Counted from the first letter of the stretch, positions 37,605-51,277 are shown. The stretch: 64,000 nucleotides of DNA from Gordionus sp. m RMFG-2023 (GCF_954871325.1 NC_088775.1:47841561-47905560); one strand, 5' to 3'. Translations and numbers: made by a program. Notes: a model not told the origin generated them from the sequence alone.

Positions 37605-38764
37605 GGAATAATAATATATAGGCATAATCTATACATTTTTTATTTAATTCATTTTTCATAAAATTTATTTTAAAAAAATTGCCTCCCCTAAATATTTAAA
37701 ATCCGTGCGCACAGAGGGTAATTGAAGAGCCGACCCTGACATATTTTTAGTAGTAAATCATAATTTATTGGCACAATTTGTGAAAGTGTAGATGTCGAAT
37801 ATAATGGGCACTCTCTGAAAAGTGAATGTAATCCTTCAATTCATCTGATCAATCTTATATTTTACTTTGAACTTTATTTATTTATATTTTAAATAGTTTT
37901 TATATAGAATTTAAACAACCAATATTTAAGATTATTAAAATATAATTATCGAGATAGAACCGGTGGGCATATTTGTCTCCGATGAGTGGGCCTCACTTCT
38001 CTACTATAATCGAGCCGGGCCGAGGAAAATCGGTATTTTTTAGGACCAATAAATAGTAGATACAACAAAGAAGGGGGTAAGAAGCAATTTAATTTACGAG
38101 GTGGTACATATATTCGAAGTAATTGTATCAAACTATATCAGAGTACCCCCCCCCCTCTCCTAAATCCTCGTGAGAATTATTTTGATTGAAGGTTTTATTT
38201 TTACTATTACAAATTTATGAAATTATGGAGAAAAATATGAAATAAAATAAATTTTTGTATTTCAAATTTACAAAGAAAATATTAGAGATCTTTCAACTTC
38301 ATTCGCTCGTTATTTAAGAAAAAAAATCAAAATGTTTTTTCTCTTTAGACATTATGTTACATGACATTTACCTTCATGTCAAATTCAAGCAATGTCTAAA
38401 AATATAACCACCAAAATAAATATAAGTATTCAATAATGGACTGATAATGTTAAGAAAAAGTATTTTCTCTTAACTTTGACGGAAAATAATAAAATTATAG
38501 CATTCAAAATTACTTATTTGGAATAACACCAAGGAAATTTTAATTAGATATCGCATAATATTGTTTTCTACTACTAATTTTAACAAGAGAATTAAAACTC
38601 AGTTCAAGAAAAAGAACCAAATAAGGGTGGAATGTTAGTAGTAACGAGATGGGTGAATAAATTTCATAAATGTTTCTGCTTCTTTTTAGGGGAGTATATT
38701 TTTAAGATGGCAGCTTCAGAAACTTGGGTGGTGTATAGAAGTCATTGCCTGTGGGAGGCATGCA

Positions 38765-38890
38765 AAAACAGTTCCATTGTGAGAATCTGGATAAAATTCT
38801 AGTTAGACCTGTGCGCTGATGGAAAAATTATGGCGGCGTAGATTCACTTTAAAGTCATCATCGATCGGGTCCGGCATAGCACTGAATTTT
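38765..38890. repeat. Dispersed repeat, copy 2
   Basis: Homologous to 33110-33240 (gacctgtgcgctgat, atggcggcg, tcgatcgggtccggc). Function unknown. Confidence 0.6.
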
Positions 38891-40648
38891 TCATTACCTT
38901 TAATGATTAACAAGTAATATAACACAATAATCTGCTAACCTAAAAACAAATACTAGCTCTGGGTTTCAAGGGTACCTTTCTAAGAGGTATACCGGCATCT
39001 TTAATTATACGAGTATACACTGGGGGGTCTGTGATATTAATGAAAACTTTAATCAGAAGTGTAATGAATAACATATATATAATTCTGCTGTGGACATAAA
39101 TGAATTCGAAAAACGTAATAATTTATAAAATAATATAAATATTTTTTTTAAATAAAACGAATAAGAAAATTATTTGAAGATTTTTTTAATATTTTGCTTA
39201 TTTTGTGGACACATGGGTGTCCCGCTTAAAAAAAATAAAATCTGTATATCTAATTTCAATATGGGATAATAAAATAAAGAGACTTCTTAGTTTTTGATAT
39301 GAAAATTGGATTATTTGCTTTGTTATTCGATTGATAAAATACTTTCAAAAAAAATGGATTATATTATGAAATACATTTTTAATAATTTGAAGGGGGAGGA
39401 TTCGGAAAATAATTATGTAACCTTTGATATCCTTATAGTAAAAAAAATAAAATATTAACGAATTAAAACAGAGGTCAAATTTCTGAACCCAATATCAATT
39501 TTCCATTTTCAAACCCGGTCTATAATTAATAAAATTATTTGGTTAATATTATATTAATTACGTCCCAGCCTGGGTTTTTAAATTTTGGTAATTTGTGAGA
39601 TGCGAATGAATATTAAATGATCCATCATATGATTTTATACTCGTTAATTGATATCATTTAAATTTATTTTAAAAAATTATGGTTGGCCCAAGTTTGTATT
39701 TTTTTTTAAACATACCATCTAACAGTCCCATTTTTGGTGGAGCATTAACTCCAGGTCTCTGATTTGTTTACTAAAAGTTAATAGATATTTTAATAATAAA
39801 ACCTTTATGTATAAAGATTGGGTTGGGGATTAGGATGGTCAATTTATTTTCCTAATGATATTCATATTGAGTTAAAAATTCATCATGTCATTTAAATAAT
39901 TTTTATATTAATATTCTTTCAAGGCTACTCACATCATCAATAAAATATAGACCCGGCAAATGGCTCAAAAATATTAATGTTAGAATTCCTTTCTATTATT
40001 CTTTTTTTGCCTGAATGATTATCACAATTATAAAATTAATTTAAAAAAATAAAAATTCTAATAATATCATATTTTGCAATAAATTGCACAAAATAGATAA
40101 AAACTTTTAAATTATCAAAAGTTATTGCTTAATTAATATACTTAACATTAAAATAAAGAATAAATAAATATTTTGATTTGAGAATTCTTCCATGTAAGAT
40201 CATTCCATTATAAATCGTTTCGGACGACCATTTCAAAAATGAATTAAACTTAGCATGTTAGTTATCTATGCTGTACAAAATCAAAATTTTAGAGCGCTAG
40301 CTCAATCAGATCCAATTCAAAGTCGAAAATCGCCCAATGCTTGATTTCATTAAATCTTATTTTTTCAAATACTTAAGATAGTTACAAATTATATATCATT
40401 TTATAGCCCCTAAAGTTCTACATTTGAAAATATCAAAAAAAAATTTCATATGTTTTCTTATAATAAAAATATTAACATTATTGAGAAGGGATATTTTGGG
40501 TGTTGAATGAAATAAAGCTAGTAATGTTTATTACCTTTATATTTAAATATATAATCAAAAAAATCGATAGCATTTTTTCCTTAAATTTAATTAAAATTTT
40601 TAATATATTTATAAATCATTATAATATAATATAATTTAATAAAAATAT

Positions 40649-41329
40649 TAGGCTGTGTCGATGGGTCGGACCGGCACCGATATTCAGTAAAACGATCCTA
40701 TCCGATATTTTTATCGTTTTTGGTTATTTTATGATTTTATATATAATCATATAATTTTTTTATTTTACAAATCATTTCATAAGAATATATCAATGAAAGG
40801 AACTAAAATACTGTTTTTGTTGTAATGTTTAAAAAATAGCTAAAAATTTTACACTATATTTTGTTATATTATCTGCAACAAGAAAAGGATTTAAAATGTC
40901 TAACGAGTACATTCAACTTGTGTTGCTAAACGGCTCGGTTTCGCCAATTTTTAAAAACGTAAGTACATTACTCAAGCTTAATGATTTTGCCCACAGAAGG
41001 CAGAAAGGACTGAAATTGGCGAAACGATGTTTAGGTGATAATATTTTTGCGAAAATCCTGATCTAGCCCTCTTTAAAAATCGGCTAAATGGAGCTGTAAC
41101 ATAATATTAACACTAATTCACTAACATTGCGTTTAAATGAGATTAACTTTTGGAGGAAAAAAAAATATAGAACACTTAATCACTCTTGAAAGCTAGTTGG
41201 TTTTTTAAATTATAAAATTTTGATAATTTTATGACATTGAAACAAAGATAGATGGTAAATAAAAATCAATATAAATATCAGATCGGATTGGATCGGATCG
41301 GTGAAAAATTGTTAATCGACACAACCCTA
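40649..41329. mobile_element. hAT-type MITE related to family A, inside the foldback
   Basis: The ends are taggctgtgtcgat and atcgacacaacccta; the duplication aaaaatat is exact (40641-40648 and 41330-41337). GATCGGATCGG repeats lie at the right. A family D MITE sits inside at about 40917-41115. Confidence 0.85.
40917..41115. mobile_element. Small MITE, family D, nested
   Basis: From ttgtgttgctaaacggctc to ggctaaatggagctg...taacacta-like right tip, with the family core. Sits within the hAT MITE at 40649, giving a three-level nest. Confidence 0.6.
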
Positions 41330-41382
41330 AAAAATATGTATTGTATTGATATTAAAATAAAATAATCAATTAAATATAACCG

Positions 41383-42069
41383 ATATGATATCCTAGGGCG
41401 TATGTAAGCAAGCATCCCAGAAGGATATTATTATTATAAGGAGGCTATATTTAAAAAAAACATATTTTAAAATTTTTTATAAAAACTATAATAAAAAAAT
41501 TGTCTATTGTACTTATTGTATTCCATTTTGTGCATATTAATAGAATTTTTGAGGCGATAATTTGTAAGAACGTCCTGGGTTGTTGTAGGGTCTACTATAA
41601 TTATTAGATTATGGGGCAGCCATCTTTTATCCATAATATGTAAAATAGAAATATATCTCCTCAGTTTCATACCTTTTTATTTCTTAACTAAGCATCAAAC
41701 ATCGTGATAAATACATGTGATCTGTCTTTTTATTTAAGAAAATTGTCTGGGTCGCTCTTTTTTCTAAAGATATGTTTATGACAATTTTTGGTGGTTAGCC
41801 ATAGTACTAAAAAAGAATGAAATTACTGAGGAGATATATTCACATCTTTCTTTTACCATAGTGAAATCAAATAATAACGATAGTAGATCCCAGATACAAA
41901 ATATACCTATAAATTATGGCCTCCGGAAATTCTATTAATAAGTGCAAATGGAATACGATAAAGATAAGAAGTATTTTTGATAATAGCTTATATAAAAAAT
42001 TTTTAGCATTGTAATAATAATCATATCCGAAAGGACTGCTTGCTTACATATCGTCCCACGACATCATAT
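41383..42069. mobile_element. Second foldback element inside 40211-42518
   Basis: The left arm (from atatgatatcctagggcg) and right arm (to cgtcccacgacatcatat) are inverted copies: gtatgtaagcaagcatc faces ctgcttgcttacatat, and agaaatatatctcctcag faces ctgaggagatatattc. Each arm is about 280 bases with a loop near 41700-41800. No protein. The sequence differs from the outer foldback. Confidence 0.78.
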
Positions 42070-42666
42070 TTGTTATACTCAATGGATTTTTTTATTTTAA
42101 TACCAATAAAATATATTTTTATTAAATTATAATGATTTTTAATATAACGACATCTATATTATATTTTTTTATTTATAAAAATATTAAAAATTTTAATAAA
42201 TTTAAAAAAGAAAAAACGCCATCGATTTTTTTAATTAGACAGTTAAATTATGGAGGTAACATACATTACTAGGAATATCAACACCCAAAAAAATCCCTTT
42301 CCAAAAATGTTAAATTTAAATGATATATAATTAGTAACTCTATCTTTAGCATTAATAAAAAATAAGATATATGAAATCAAGTATTAAGCGATTTTCGACT
42401 TTAAAGACGTATATCTTGGATCTGATAGAGCTAGCGCTCTAAAATTTTGATTTTTAAAATACATTATAGATAACTAGCATACCAAGTTTTCGTATTAAAG
42501 ATGGTCGTCAAAACATTTCCCTTGATCCTTCGCTATTTCAACAAAAATAAGGGCGTTTCAATAAAACTATCAAATTTTTTCCTCAGATAGTGAAAAATCC
42601 AAAGCATACTAACCATATAATGGTAAATATAACAAATTCGAGATTATCAATGAGTTGCATGTCAGC

Positions 42667-43045
42667 TAGATCTGCAAAGTTAGGCCCGGCCCGTACCCGA
42701 CCTAATTCTATTTAAAATAATCGGGTTCGGGCCGGGCCTAATATTTAAAAAAATCGGGCCGGGTCAGGACGGACTTGGAAATTTTATTTATCAATTTTAT
42801 ATTGAATTTTTTATGTAAAATAAAAATATTTGATTTTATTTATTGAAACTAAACGACATATAACATATGTCTTTTATTTTGAGTAATTATAAAGATTAAT
42901 TTCTATATTTAAATAAAATTCGGGCCGAGCTGGGTCGGTAAATTTTTTTTAAAAAATTTCGGGTTCTGGCCGGGCCGGCAGAACTTTTCTAAAAAAATTT
43001 CGGGACGGGCCGGGCTTGAAAAATTAGGCCCGATGCAGATCACTA
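42667..43045. mobile_element. hAT-type MITE, family B, copy 2
   Basis: The ends are tagatctgcaaagttagg and gatgcagatcacta with the exact duplication atgtcagc (42659-42666 and 43046-43053). Its interior has many GGGCCGGGC-like repeats. Homologous to 6586-6886, with a longer interior. It interrupts the hAT transposase relic. Confidence 0.92.
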
Positions 43046-43807
43046 ATGTCAGCTTTCTGCGCTGATAATGCTTCAGTGAATTTTGGCAAAACACAGAATG
43101 TAGTTGAGGCAGCAAAATGTTGACTTAATACCAATTGGCTGATATGCCATATACTACATAATTCTTGCAAGAAGGCAATGAATGTATTATCTGTGGGTCG
43201 AAATAATTGTAATGAAATATTTTCACGAATTTAGTTGATCAACTAAAAGAGTTAATGAATCAAAAGAGTTGGTGGTGTGGTCTGACTTGGAATGGTGTGA
43301 GTTGTTGCAACATGTCCCTATCAGGTGGTTATCATTTATACCTGCCATCGATAAAATTTTAAAATTTTACGAACCTTTAAAAAAATATTTAATAAATACA
43401 CATTATAAAAGCTGTCCTAATATTTTGAAAAATTTTTTCGAGAGTGAAATGGCAGAGGCATATTAAGGATTAATTTCACATATAGGAAATCTACTACATG
43501 TTGTTAATATGCAGTTGCAATCAGAAGAAACTTTTTTAATAAAGATTCACAAAATTATGCTGCAGTTATGCTCATCTTTACAGTTAAAAACTGGCAATAA
43601 ATTTTATTGCGCTATTGCTAATAATATCATATTAAAATTTTCAAATATTACTCTAATTAAAGTATTTTTAAATGAAGCAAATATTTAAGACAATTTTAGA
43701 ATATTTGCAATCAAAATTTGATTTCAATAACTCGATTTACAAATATATAGATATTATGACCTTTGGATAGAACCATCAGTTGATGGTTTTTGTAATTTAA
43801 TAAATAT

Positions 43808-44604
43808 TAGGGGTGTACCGATGCCACTTTTTGGAGGCGGATCCGATCCGATATTTCCAATATTAAATTGGTATCGGACGATTACAGATCCGATATCATA
43901 TCTAATTTTGTATTCTGTAAAGATATCAATGGTTTTAATTTTTAATATATACTTTTTATTAGTATAACATCTATAATTTAACTATACCATAACTTATGTT
44001 ATTTAAATATATTATAATGATCAGTTATAGTTTATATTAAATTCAATTGTAATTCTAAAAGTATATAAAAAAATATTTTTATTGTTAAATCACTTTTATA
44101 TACAAATAATACATTAATCTATATACATAATAAGTAATAAACAAATTTATATGAAATTTGAAATAAATATTTAATATAATATTTAACATTAATATATCGA
44201 AGATTTCTTTTTAGAAATACCAAAATTTCCAATTTATCAAAGGTCAGCCTGCGGCGATGGTAACTGTCAATATCACCAGCTTCACTAAAAACTGATTCTG
44301 AAGAGATTATTGCACACTTTTATAAACAGAATGCGCAAAAAAATAAGAATATGGCAGAATGTTTATTAATAAATTATTATTATTAAAAAAATATACATAA
44401 AAATGGATTTCGATTTTATTTATAAAAATAAATGATTTTAGATTAACATTTTTAAAAATTTTTCATTTTATTTTTGTTAAAGAGGCCATTTTATATCGAA
44501 TCGGATCGGAAATTTTTTTAATATTGGCCTATAATAACCGATATTTTAAAATGGGTGAAATATCGGCCCGATCCGATCCGATAAAAAATATCAGTGCATC
44601 CCTA
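43808..44604. mobile_element. hAT-type MITE, family G, complete copy
   Basis: The ends are taggggtgtaccgat and atcagtgcatcccta with the exact duplication ataaatat (43800-43807 and 44605-44612). Subterminal repeats of GATCCGATCCGATA lie at both ends. No transposase. Partner of the truncated copy at 36235. Confidence 0.92.
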
Positions 44605-44760
44605 ATAAATATATTAAAAATACCGAAAGACATTGATGTCTTGTTTGAGGAGATTCAAATTATTTTCTTTTACATATAATTTAAATAAAGTAACTCCACT
44701 ACATTTTAAAAAATATTACCTATTTTGAAATTACAAACCGACTTTGTTAATATTTATATA

Positions 44761-46460
44761 AAGTAATTATAAGAATTAATAAGGGGATAAACTAAGATAA
44801 TTTACAGTCCCAGACGAAGGCCGACACTTTTTTAGCAATTTTTATATTTCTACCGCAATTTTCATATTTAACCCGTAAAATACCAAATTTCTCCCGCAAT
44901 TTAATTTTGACCTAGGAACCCTGTTTAATCTTTTCACCATTTTTTTAATTTGGCAACCATTGAAATAATTTTTTAACATGAAAATATGAGGCTATTTAAT
45001 TAAATAGATATTAGTAAAATATATTTTATTTAACTTAATAGAATATGATGAAAGTAAGTATGTAATAATATCGTTAACTATGCAATGCAATATACTAAAA
45101 TATAATCACATAAAATAGTTTGGTATATGGTTGTTATGTAAATTATAAAATAATAATTGAAAATGACATGTTATACTGATTGACATTTTAAGAATAAAAT
45201 GTGATAAATAAAAAATGATATGGTTTTATAATTGACATTATGAATTATAATGATTATTTAGGATATTTATATTAATATTTATTTCTCGGGTTGGGTCGGG
45301 TTTCGGGTCGGACAGCTCTTACAACCCGACCCAAGCCAGAAAAATATTTTTTTAATATCCGTAAACCAACCCAAGCCTAGATCAAAAAAATTAAAAAATT
45401 TTTGAGAATGCTCAAACAAGATTTTTCATAAAATTTTGCCCAAAATTCCAAATATCTTTTATGATTTTTATGCATAAAAAATCTTCCATAGTGAAAATTA
45501 AAAAAAAAAAAATTGTAAAGTCCAATTTTGTTTATCTCTAAAAAAAAAATTTTTAATTTTTAAAAGGAAATTATGGCAGGCTCTAAAGGAAGGGGATGCC
45601 AGAATAATAATTTAATGATATCCTCCCTTTTAAAATGTTTAACTATTTAAAAATTAGATTGCAAATCTTATATTGCTGAGAATATTCATCAGATAGAATA
45701 ATTTAATAATTTCCTTTTAAATTACAATTATAAACTGTTATAACTCTAAGGATAAGCCAAAACTTTAATGATTGTTAAATCTATTTCTGAGATAAAGAAA
45801 ATAAAATTACCTTGAAAAATATATAATTTTATGTAATAAGATTAACGTGTTTATTTTTATTAGTAATTTTAAACTCTTAACTCATTTATTAAAGCTTCCT
45901 ATAAAAAATTTATCACATAAATCTTCTATATTCACTTTTCTGCATTGTTTATTTATCCTAAATAAATTTATATTTCTAAAAATAGGGAACTATAACTTAA
46001 ATTTCATTCCAAATCAAGAAGTTTTCCAGTAGGAGTAAAGAAATAAAAAATGTACTGATACCACTTTTTTGCCAATGTTGATATAAAAAAATTTTTTTGA
46101 TGAAATATAATTTTAAAAAAACATTAATTTGGAAAAAAAGCATAAGATTTTTCCCAGTGTTCATTTCCCTAAAAATAATTTTTGATTATTTAAACCATTT
46201 CAAAAAGATGCAGCATAACTTGTTTTGAAATTTGTAAATCATTTTATTTTCTTATCAATTCATCACTTATTGTATGCAAATTATTGATTTATTTTTATAT
46301 ATAAGATTATTAATACCCAAAATAATAATTAACCCCTATAAAAAAAATATTTAAAAATTAGTATATTAAGCCATGTATTGATAAGAAAGAAAATCAATTG
46401 ACAAATTTCTAAACAGATAGAAGAAAGAAAGAATTTAAAATAAAATATTAGACTCTAATT
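44761..46460. other. AT-rich intergenic stretch
   Basis: At about 45288-45375 there is a short GC-containing palindromic patch (gggttgggtcgggtttcggg and acaacccgacccaagcc), probably a MITE end. No gene is recognised. Confidence 0.45.
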
Positions 46461-46670
46461 AGTGTTGTTAAACGGCTCGATTTAAGCCGATTTTTAAAAA
46501 CGGCTAACTCAAATTTTAGCCAGAAAAATATTGTCTAAGCCTTGAGATTTCGCTAATAGATGTTCAATTTGTGCCACCTATTAACAAAATCTTAAGGCTT
46601 GCATAATATTTTTTCTAATAAAATATTGAGATCGCTTTTTAAAAATCGGCTCATAATGATAAGAAAATAA
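46460..46670. mobile_element. Small MITE, family D, right tip lost
   Basis: It starts tagtgttgttaaacggctcg, followed by atttaagccgatttttaaaa. The core agccttgagatttcgc is present, and it ends around tttttaaaaatcggctca without the terminal aacacta. Confidence 0.65.
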
Positions 46671-47763
46671 ATTATGATGATAATCTTCATTAAAATTTAA
46701 AAACATGGTCATCAAAAATAATATTTATGTGGAAATATATACTGAGAAAAGTCTTATATCTTTACAAATAATTATTTTGGATTTAAATAGGAATGTAAAA
46801 AACCGTTTTTCCTTTTTTTTTACTGCTACAATATTGATATTTTAGAAATTTCATTAAAAATTTTAAAATACAATAAATTTTACAATACAAATATAGACAA
46901 TCAAGCATTCGTGAACATTCTTTATTGGAATATAAATTGGTTGTATTGAATTTTGTGAACAGGGTGGTAGAGGGTTATCACATGCTTATGAAGTTCATGT
47001 TAATAGCAAAATGTCATTTTTCTGCTTGAGCATTTATTATTCTTACACAATTTATATTATGATTCATTAATCTGCTGCTACTTGAAAAATGTGTTTTGAG
47101 AAAAATTTACATTTATAAATTCCAATATTTTCCCTTTTCTCAAGCAATAAAAAAGTTTATATGTGGTGAGGTTTGTTAGTATATTATAATTTTAAAAGTA
47201 AAAAAATTAATAAAATTTTAATTATAAAAATAATTGCTAATTTTTTTAAAAAAATTTCCTTATTGAACATTTTCACCCAACCCTTACCTAAATATTTTAT
47301 AAAATTTTGAATGTTTTAAAAAATAAAATTTAATTTAAAAAAATTTATAATTTAAAAATAATTGATAGATTTTTTAAAAAATTCATCGTCTTCTCAATGT
47401 TAGTAGCATTGTTTTTTTGTATTTTGCAATAATTTTGTCAATTTTTTAGTAGTTTTTTTAATATTTTTTTCTAATAAAATGTTATTTTAATTTTGTTTTT
47501 CTATCCCATGAATTAATTTCATTTTAAAAAAACTTGGTGTAACAGTGGTATTAGCCAATCAATAACATATTGGTATCAGTAAAAAAGTGGAATCAGGAGT
47601 CTGTCAAAACTGACCAAATGATATTTTTAAAAAATCATTTGGCCCAGCCCATAGATTTTTTGTCCACTCATAAAATAATATTATATAAGTTGCCCATCAA
47701 TCATTCTTTTTATAAGAAAAAAACATAAATTTGCCTAACTAAAAGCTTTGATCAGCCTAGTGT
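46671..47763. other. AT-rich stretch, nothing recognised
   Basis: No coding motif, transposon end or RNA gene is visible. Confidence 0.5.
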
Positions 47764-47771
47764 GTATAAAT

Positions 47772-47984
47772 CAGAGATTTGAAGGCCCAGCATTGTTGGG
47801 CCATTTTTTAAAATATACACATGGGTCGAAAAAATACCTGGGGCGTATATTTTAAAACCAAATATTTTAAATCACCATTATTATTGATAAAAATTTAAAA
47901 ATAAATATAATGTTTTTTAAAAAAATTTAGGCCAGGCCAAATTTTTTTCCCAAGCTGTGCAAATGGTACGTCTGCAGGCCTCTA
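47772..47984. mobile_element. Short MITE, family C, copy 2
   Basis: Bounded by gtataaat on both sides (47764-47771 and 47985-47992). The left end is cagagatttgaaggccc; the right end is gtctgcaggcctcta. Related to 37428-37604. A further inverse of the left end, gtcaatctctga at about 48058-48070, suggests that the boundary could extend or that two related elements are superimposed. Confidence 0.65.
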
Positions 47985-48074
47985 GTATAAATATTTTGCA
48001 CAAGTTGTCCAGCCTAAAAAATTTTTGCCCATTATATCCAGGCCATGCTTTCAGGCTGTGTCAATCTCTGATCA

Positions 48075-49720
48075 AGTATAATACCATAAATATTGGCCAA
48101 TACCATTATCAAGGTATTGATATCAGTGCACCTTTATATAAATGTATATAAAATGTAAATATTCATTATTGAAATCTGAAATAGTAACATTTTAGCAATT
48201 AATTTAACAAAGTTTGTGACAAATATTATATCAATCAATCAGGTTAGCATAATTGTCAAACATTAGCTAGACAAAAAGATATAAAGTAACAAATATACCT
48301 ATCCTATAAAATAATTATTCTAAATGTTAATATAAAAGAAGTTTTTTTAATAAAAATATGTTCAAGGTTAAAAATTTTTCAAAAAATAAATTTAAAAAAT
48401 ATAGATTTTATAAAGTTTGATTACAATGCATGTAAATAGGCAATAATCATTTAATGTGAGAGAAGTAAATACATTTTTAATATTATTCTATAAAGCATTT
48501 AGTAAACCAAACTTTTTCAGATTTAATAATTATGTTTAGTAAAAAAAAAAATAAGTTTACCAATACCACATATAGCATATGTCTGCTTAAGATCAATAAA
48601 AATTCTAATACATTGAAATATTTTACTCTCATGAAATAGAAATATCTATTTATCCAAATTATTACTTATATTATTATAAGATTAGTAAAAATTAATTAAC
48701 TTATAATTTTAGGTAATCTATATATATTGATTATTATATAATAAATTAATAATTGCCTACTGTAATATTATTATAAAATTAAGTTTTATAATTGAGATAA
48801 ACTAAATACAAATATTTACAATGATATCTTAGTATCTATAAAAAAAATGATTTATAAATATACCAAACCATAGCAAAAAATCAAGATAAGCTATTTGCAA
48901 ATCTATATGTATCATATATGTTTAGGCATAAATTCAAATCACCATATATCATAAAAATCATACTTGATTGTTACATGGAATATAAATAGAAATATTATAT
49001 CATCTTTCAAATAGTGAGCAAGGCATGCGAATTTTTTGACATTCAATTCTTTTTACTGTTTTTAAATTTAAATGAAAAAATCTTAGTTCATATTATATTC
49101 AATAAGAAATGTTTTTATATATAAATACTAAATATTCTTGATAAATTAATCTTATGGATATTACTAATAATAACTATTAGTTATGTTACTAATCATCAAT
49201 TATTTAGCAGTTTGTTAACTATCATCCTAGGCGGAGCTAAGGAAGAGATCCCCCCCCCCTCCACTTTGGAATTTGCCTTTTTATTGTAGATATATATCAT
49301 TTTGAGATAATAATTATTCACCCTATACTTTTTCCACTCATTCTCACCCCCTAACAAGAAGTTACCTGTTTTTGTAAATATAATTATAAGCTATGAATTA
49401 GAGATCTCCAATGCCCAGCCCAGCCCGTTACTCTGTCAGAATGTGGAACTCTGGTAATATTTTGTTAACCGGATTGAGCAAAATATTTCTATATATTTGA
49501 TAAATTTTGATATTTTTAGAAGCAGGGATGTAATCGGACGGAGGGGGGGGTCACGTTTATTTAAATTTCTAAATAATTTAAATGGAATCAAAAGATGCAG
49601 AGGGGATAGTTTCGTACCTTACTAAATCCTCTTTAATTCGCTGCGTTTTCTAAAAAAAAAATTGCAAAGATGTATTTCTTTTGTTATCGATGAGCCAATG
49701 TCTTGACTTAGAAGAATTAT
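48075..49720. other. AT-rich stretch with transposon-end scars
   Basis: Poly-C/G runs at about 49250-49259 and 49540-49548 accompany ctaggcggagctaagg (about 49228), matching the scar near 2368. No gene is seen. Confidence 0.45.
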
Positions 49721-49977
49721 GGTGTAGCCAGTGGCCCCTACACATTTTGAGCAAATGAAGCAGAATACCCCCATTAAAAGTACCCCCTTGAAAAGTATCC
49801 CCCCTTCGATATTCCCCCCCCCCTTTGATACCATCCCCCCTTCGAAAAAATGATAATTATGACACCTATAAATTTAAAAAATAATTTTTAATGTATCAAT
49901 TTTTAATATATAATATAAATAAAATGCAAAAAATATAACTTTATAAATATTATTTTTAAATTAATAATTTAGATAAA

Positions 49978-50534
49978 TTAGGGGGAGAGAAAGCGAAAGA
50001 ATTTATAATTTCATCAGTATTTAATTGTTTAAATAAAAAACTTTCCATTGATAATATAGTTAAATTATTGAGAAAAGAATCTTTCATGGTATTACAAAGT
50101 CTTGTTGTAATTAATTTAATTTTACTCATGACTCTTTCGGCAGTACATGAGGTTGTGGGAATGGTTAATAAATATTTATATAAAATTCTTAAATTAGGGA
50201 AAGCAGAAAAATTAAAAAGTAAACGATAAGGTAAAATAAATGAATAGTTTTTCCAATCTGAATCGTTAGTCCCTGAATTATCATCATCATCAGAAGAAGC
50301 TAAATAATGTATTGGTAAAAATATTTTAATTAAATAAATTTACAATTCTCAGAATCTGACAAATCTTTAGATTCTTGAACCTCTAGGTCATGAGTAATAA
50401 TTACATTCCCCATTTTGGCCATCTTATAAATATTTCTAAACTTCAACATTTCTTTGAAAATTTGACTTGAATTTAAATTGTAATATTCAGAGATATCCTC
50501 GATATCTTCTTTAATAATTGATTTTTCTGCCATT
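49978..50534 (-). pseudogene. hAT (DUF4371/ZMYM1-like) transposase, C-terminal part
   Basis: The minus strand continues the same transposase on the other side of the LTR element: MAEKSIIKEDIEDISEYYNL, then a drifted segment, then PNLRILYKYLLTIPTTSCTA and ERVMSKIKLITTRLCNTM, the hAT C-terminal dimerisation domain, followed by NNLTILSMES and a stop at 49978-49980. The T-A-ER signature identifies it confidently. Confidence 0.88.
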
Positions 50535-50539
50535 CCCTT

Positions 50540-50728
50540 TGTAAATAATAAAAAATTGTAAGGACTTATTTTAAATATTTTTATTGCTATATTTTTCATC
50601 TAAAAACATTATATATATATATAAAATTTACAAGTTAATTGAACAACTTAAATACAAAATAAATAATATTCAAATTTAAATCAATCAACATATAAAATAA
50701 ATAATATTCAAATTTAAATCAATCAACA
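50540..50728 (-). repeat. 3' LTR of the Gypsy element
   Basis: 189 bases with TG...CA ends. Contains a doubled unit of about 38 bases at its sense-strand start and a TATATATATA stretch. Matches 56430-56618. Confidence 0.93.
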
Positions 50729-50741
50729 TTCCCCCTCTTCT
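50729..50741 (-). other. Polypurine tract of the Gypsy element
   Basis: The minus strand reads AGAAGAGGGGGAA against the 3' LTR, the expected plus-strand priming site. Confidence 0.85.
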
Positions 50742-51277
50742 ACAAATAACGAAGCTTCTTCTCAGCAGTCATCGAGAGCTTGTTGTCCTAGAAGTTTTTC
50801 CTGTTTCGATTGTACTCGGTTTTATCTTGGTTAGCGCATAAGTCTCAAATGTTTTCGTAGGCTTGATTCTATCACGTAGGTTTGATAAAATCGTTTATTA
50901 GAGTTGCGTGAGTTTGTACGTTTTTTGTAGGCTTGAATCAATCGCGTAGGTTTGATAAAATCGTTGAACGTTATCGTTGGTTTGATATCCTTATCGTATG
51001 TTGTTCACATTTCTCAAAATTGTTATTATCATTAATCCAGTTGAATATTGGAATTTGGAATAAATCGGAATATGTAATTTGGAATAGTTGATCAAATCAA
51101 ATGTATGAATAATATGCACAAATAAAATTTTGAATTTCGGAACAATAAAATATGTAATAAGGAATGATAATTTATGGAATAAGGAATAAAATCCAGAATA
51201 AGGAATGATAAATCATAACGATTATTATATTATTTTTTATAGCGTTTTATACTTTTAGCGTTTTAAGCATTTTATAT

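Larger units (their letters stand above)
36884..40210. other. AT-rich intergenic stretch
   Basis: Apart from the short GC-rich element at 37428 and the dispersed repeat copy at 38765, nothing is recognised. There is a poly-C run at about 38146-38155. Confidence 0.45.
40211..42518. mobile_element. Long-TIR foldback element (MULE-type MITE?) holding two further elements
   Basis: Left arm 40211-40512 and right arm 42276-42518 are inverted copies over about 250-300 bases; for example ttttagagcgctagctc faces gagctagcgctctaaaa, and aaagtcgaaaatcgc faces gcgattttcgacttt. Arms this long are typical of Mutator-like elements, and a MULE transposase relic exists at 62051. The space between the arms is taken up mostly by a hAT MITE (40649-41329) and a second foldback (41383-42069). 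No target duplication could be fixed. Confidence 0.75.
42519..44760 (+). pseudogene. hAT transposase relic interrupted by two MITEs
   Basis: Plus-strand pieces match a hAT transposase core of the kind seen in ZBED/SCAN-fusion hAT proteins: SAFCADNASVNFGKTQNVVE at about 43048, LICHILHNSCKKAMNVL near 43145, then HVPIRWLSFIPAIDKILKFY at about 43310 (RWLS motif) and YEPLKKYL. Drifted sequence continues to about 43800 and resumes near 44605. MITEs at 42667-43045 and 43808-44604 split it. Stops and frame shifts show it is dead; element ends were not found. Confidence 0.75.
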
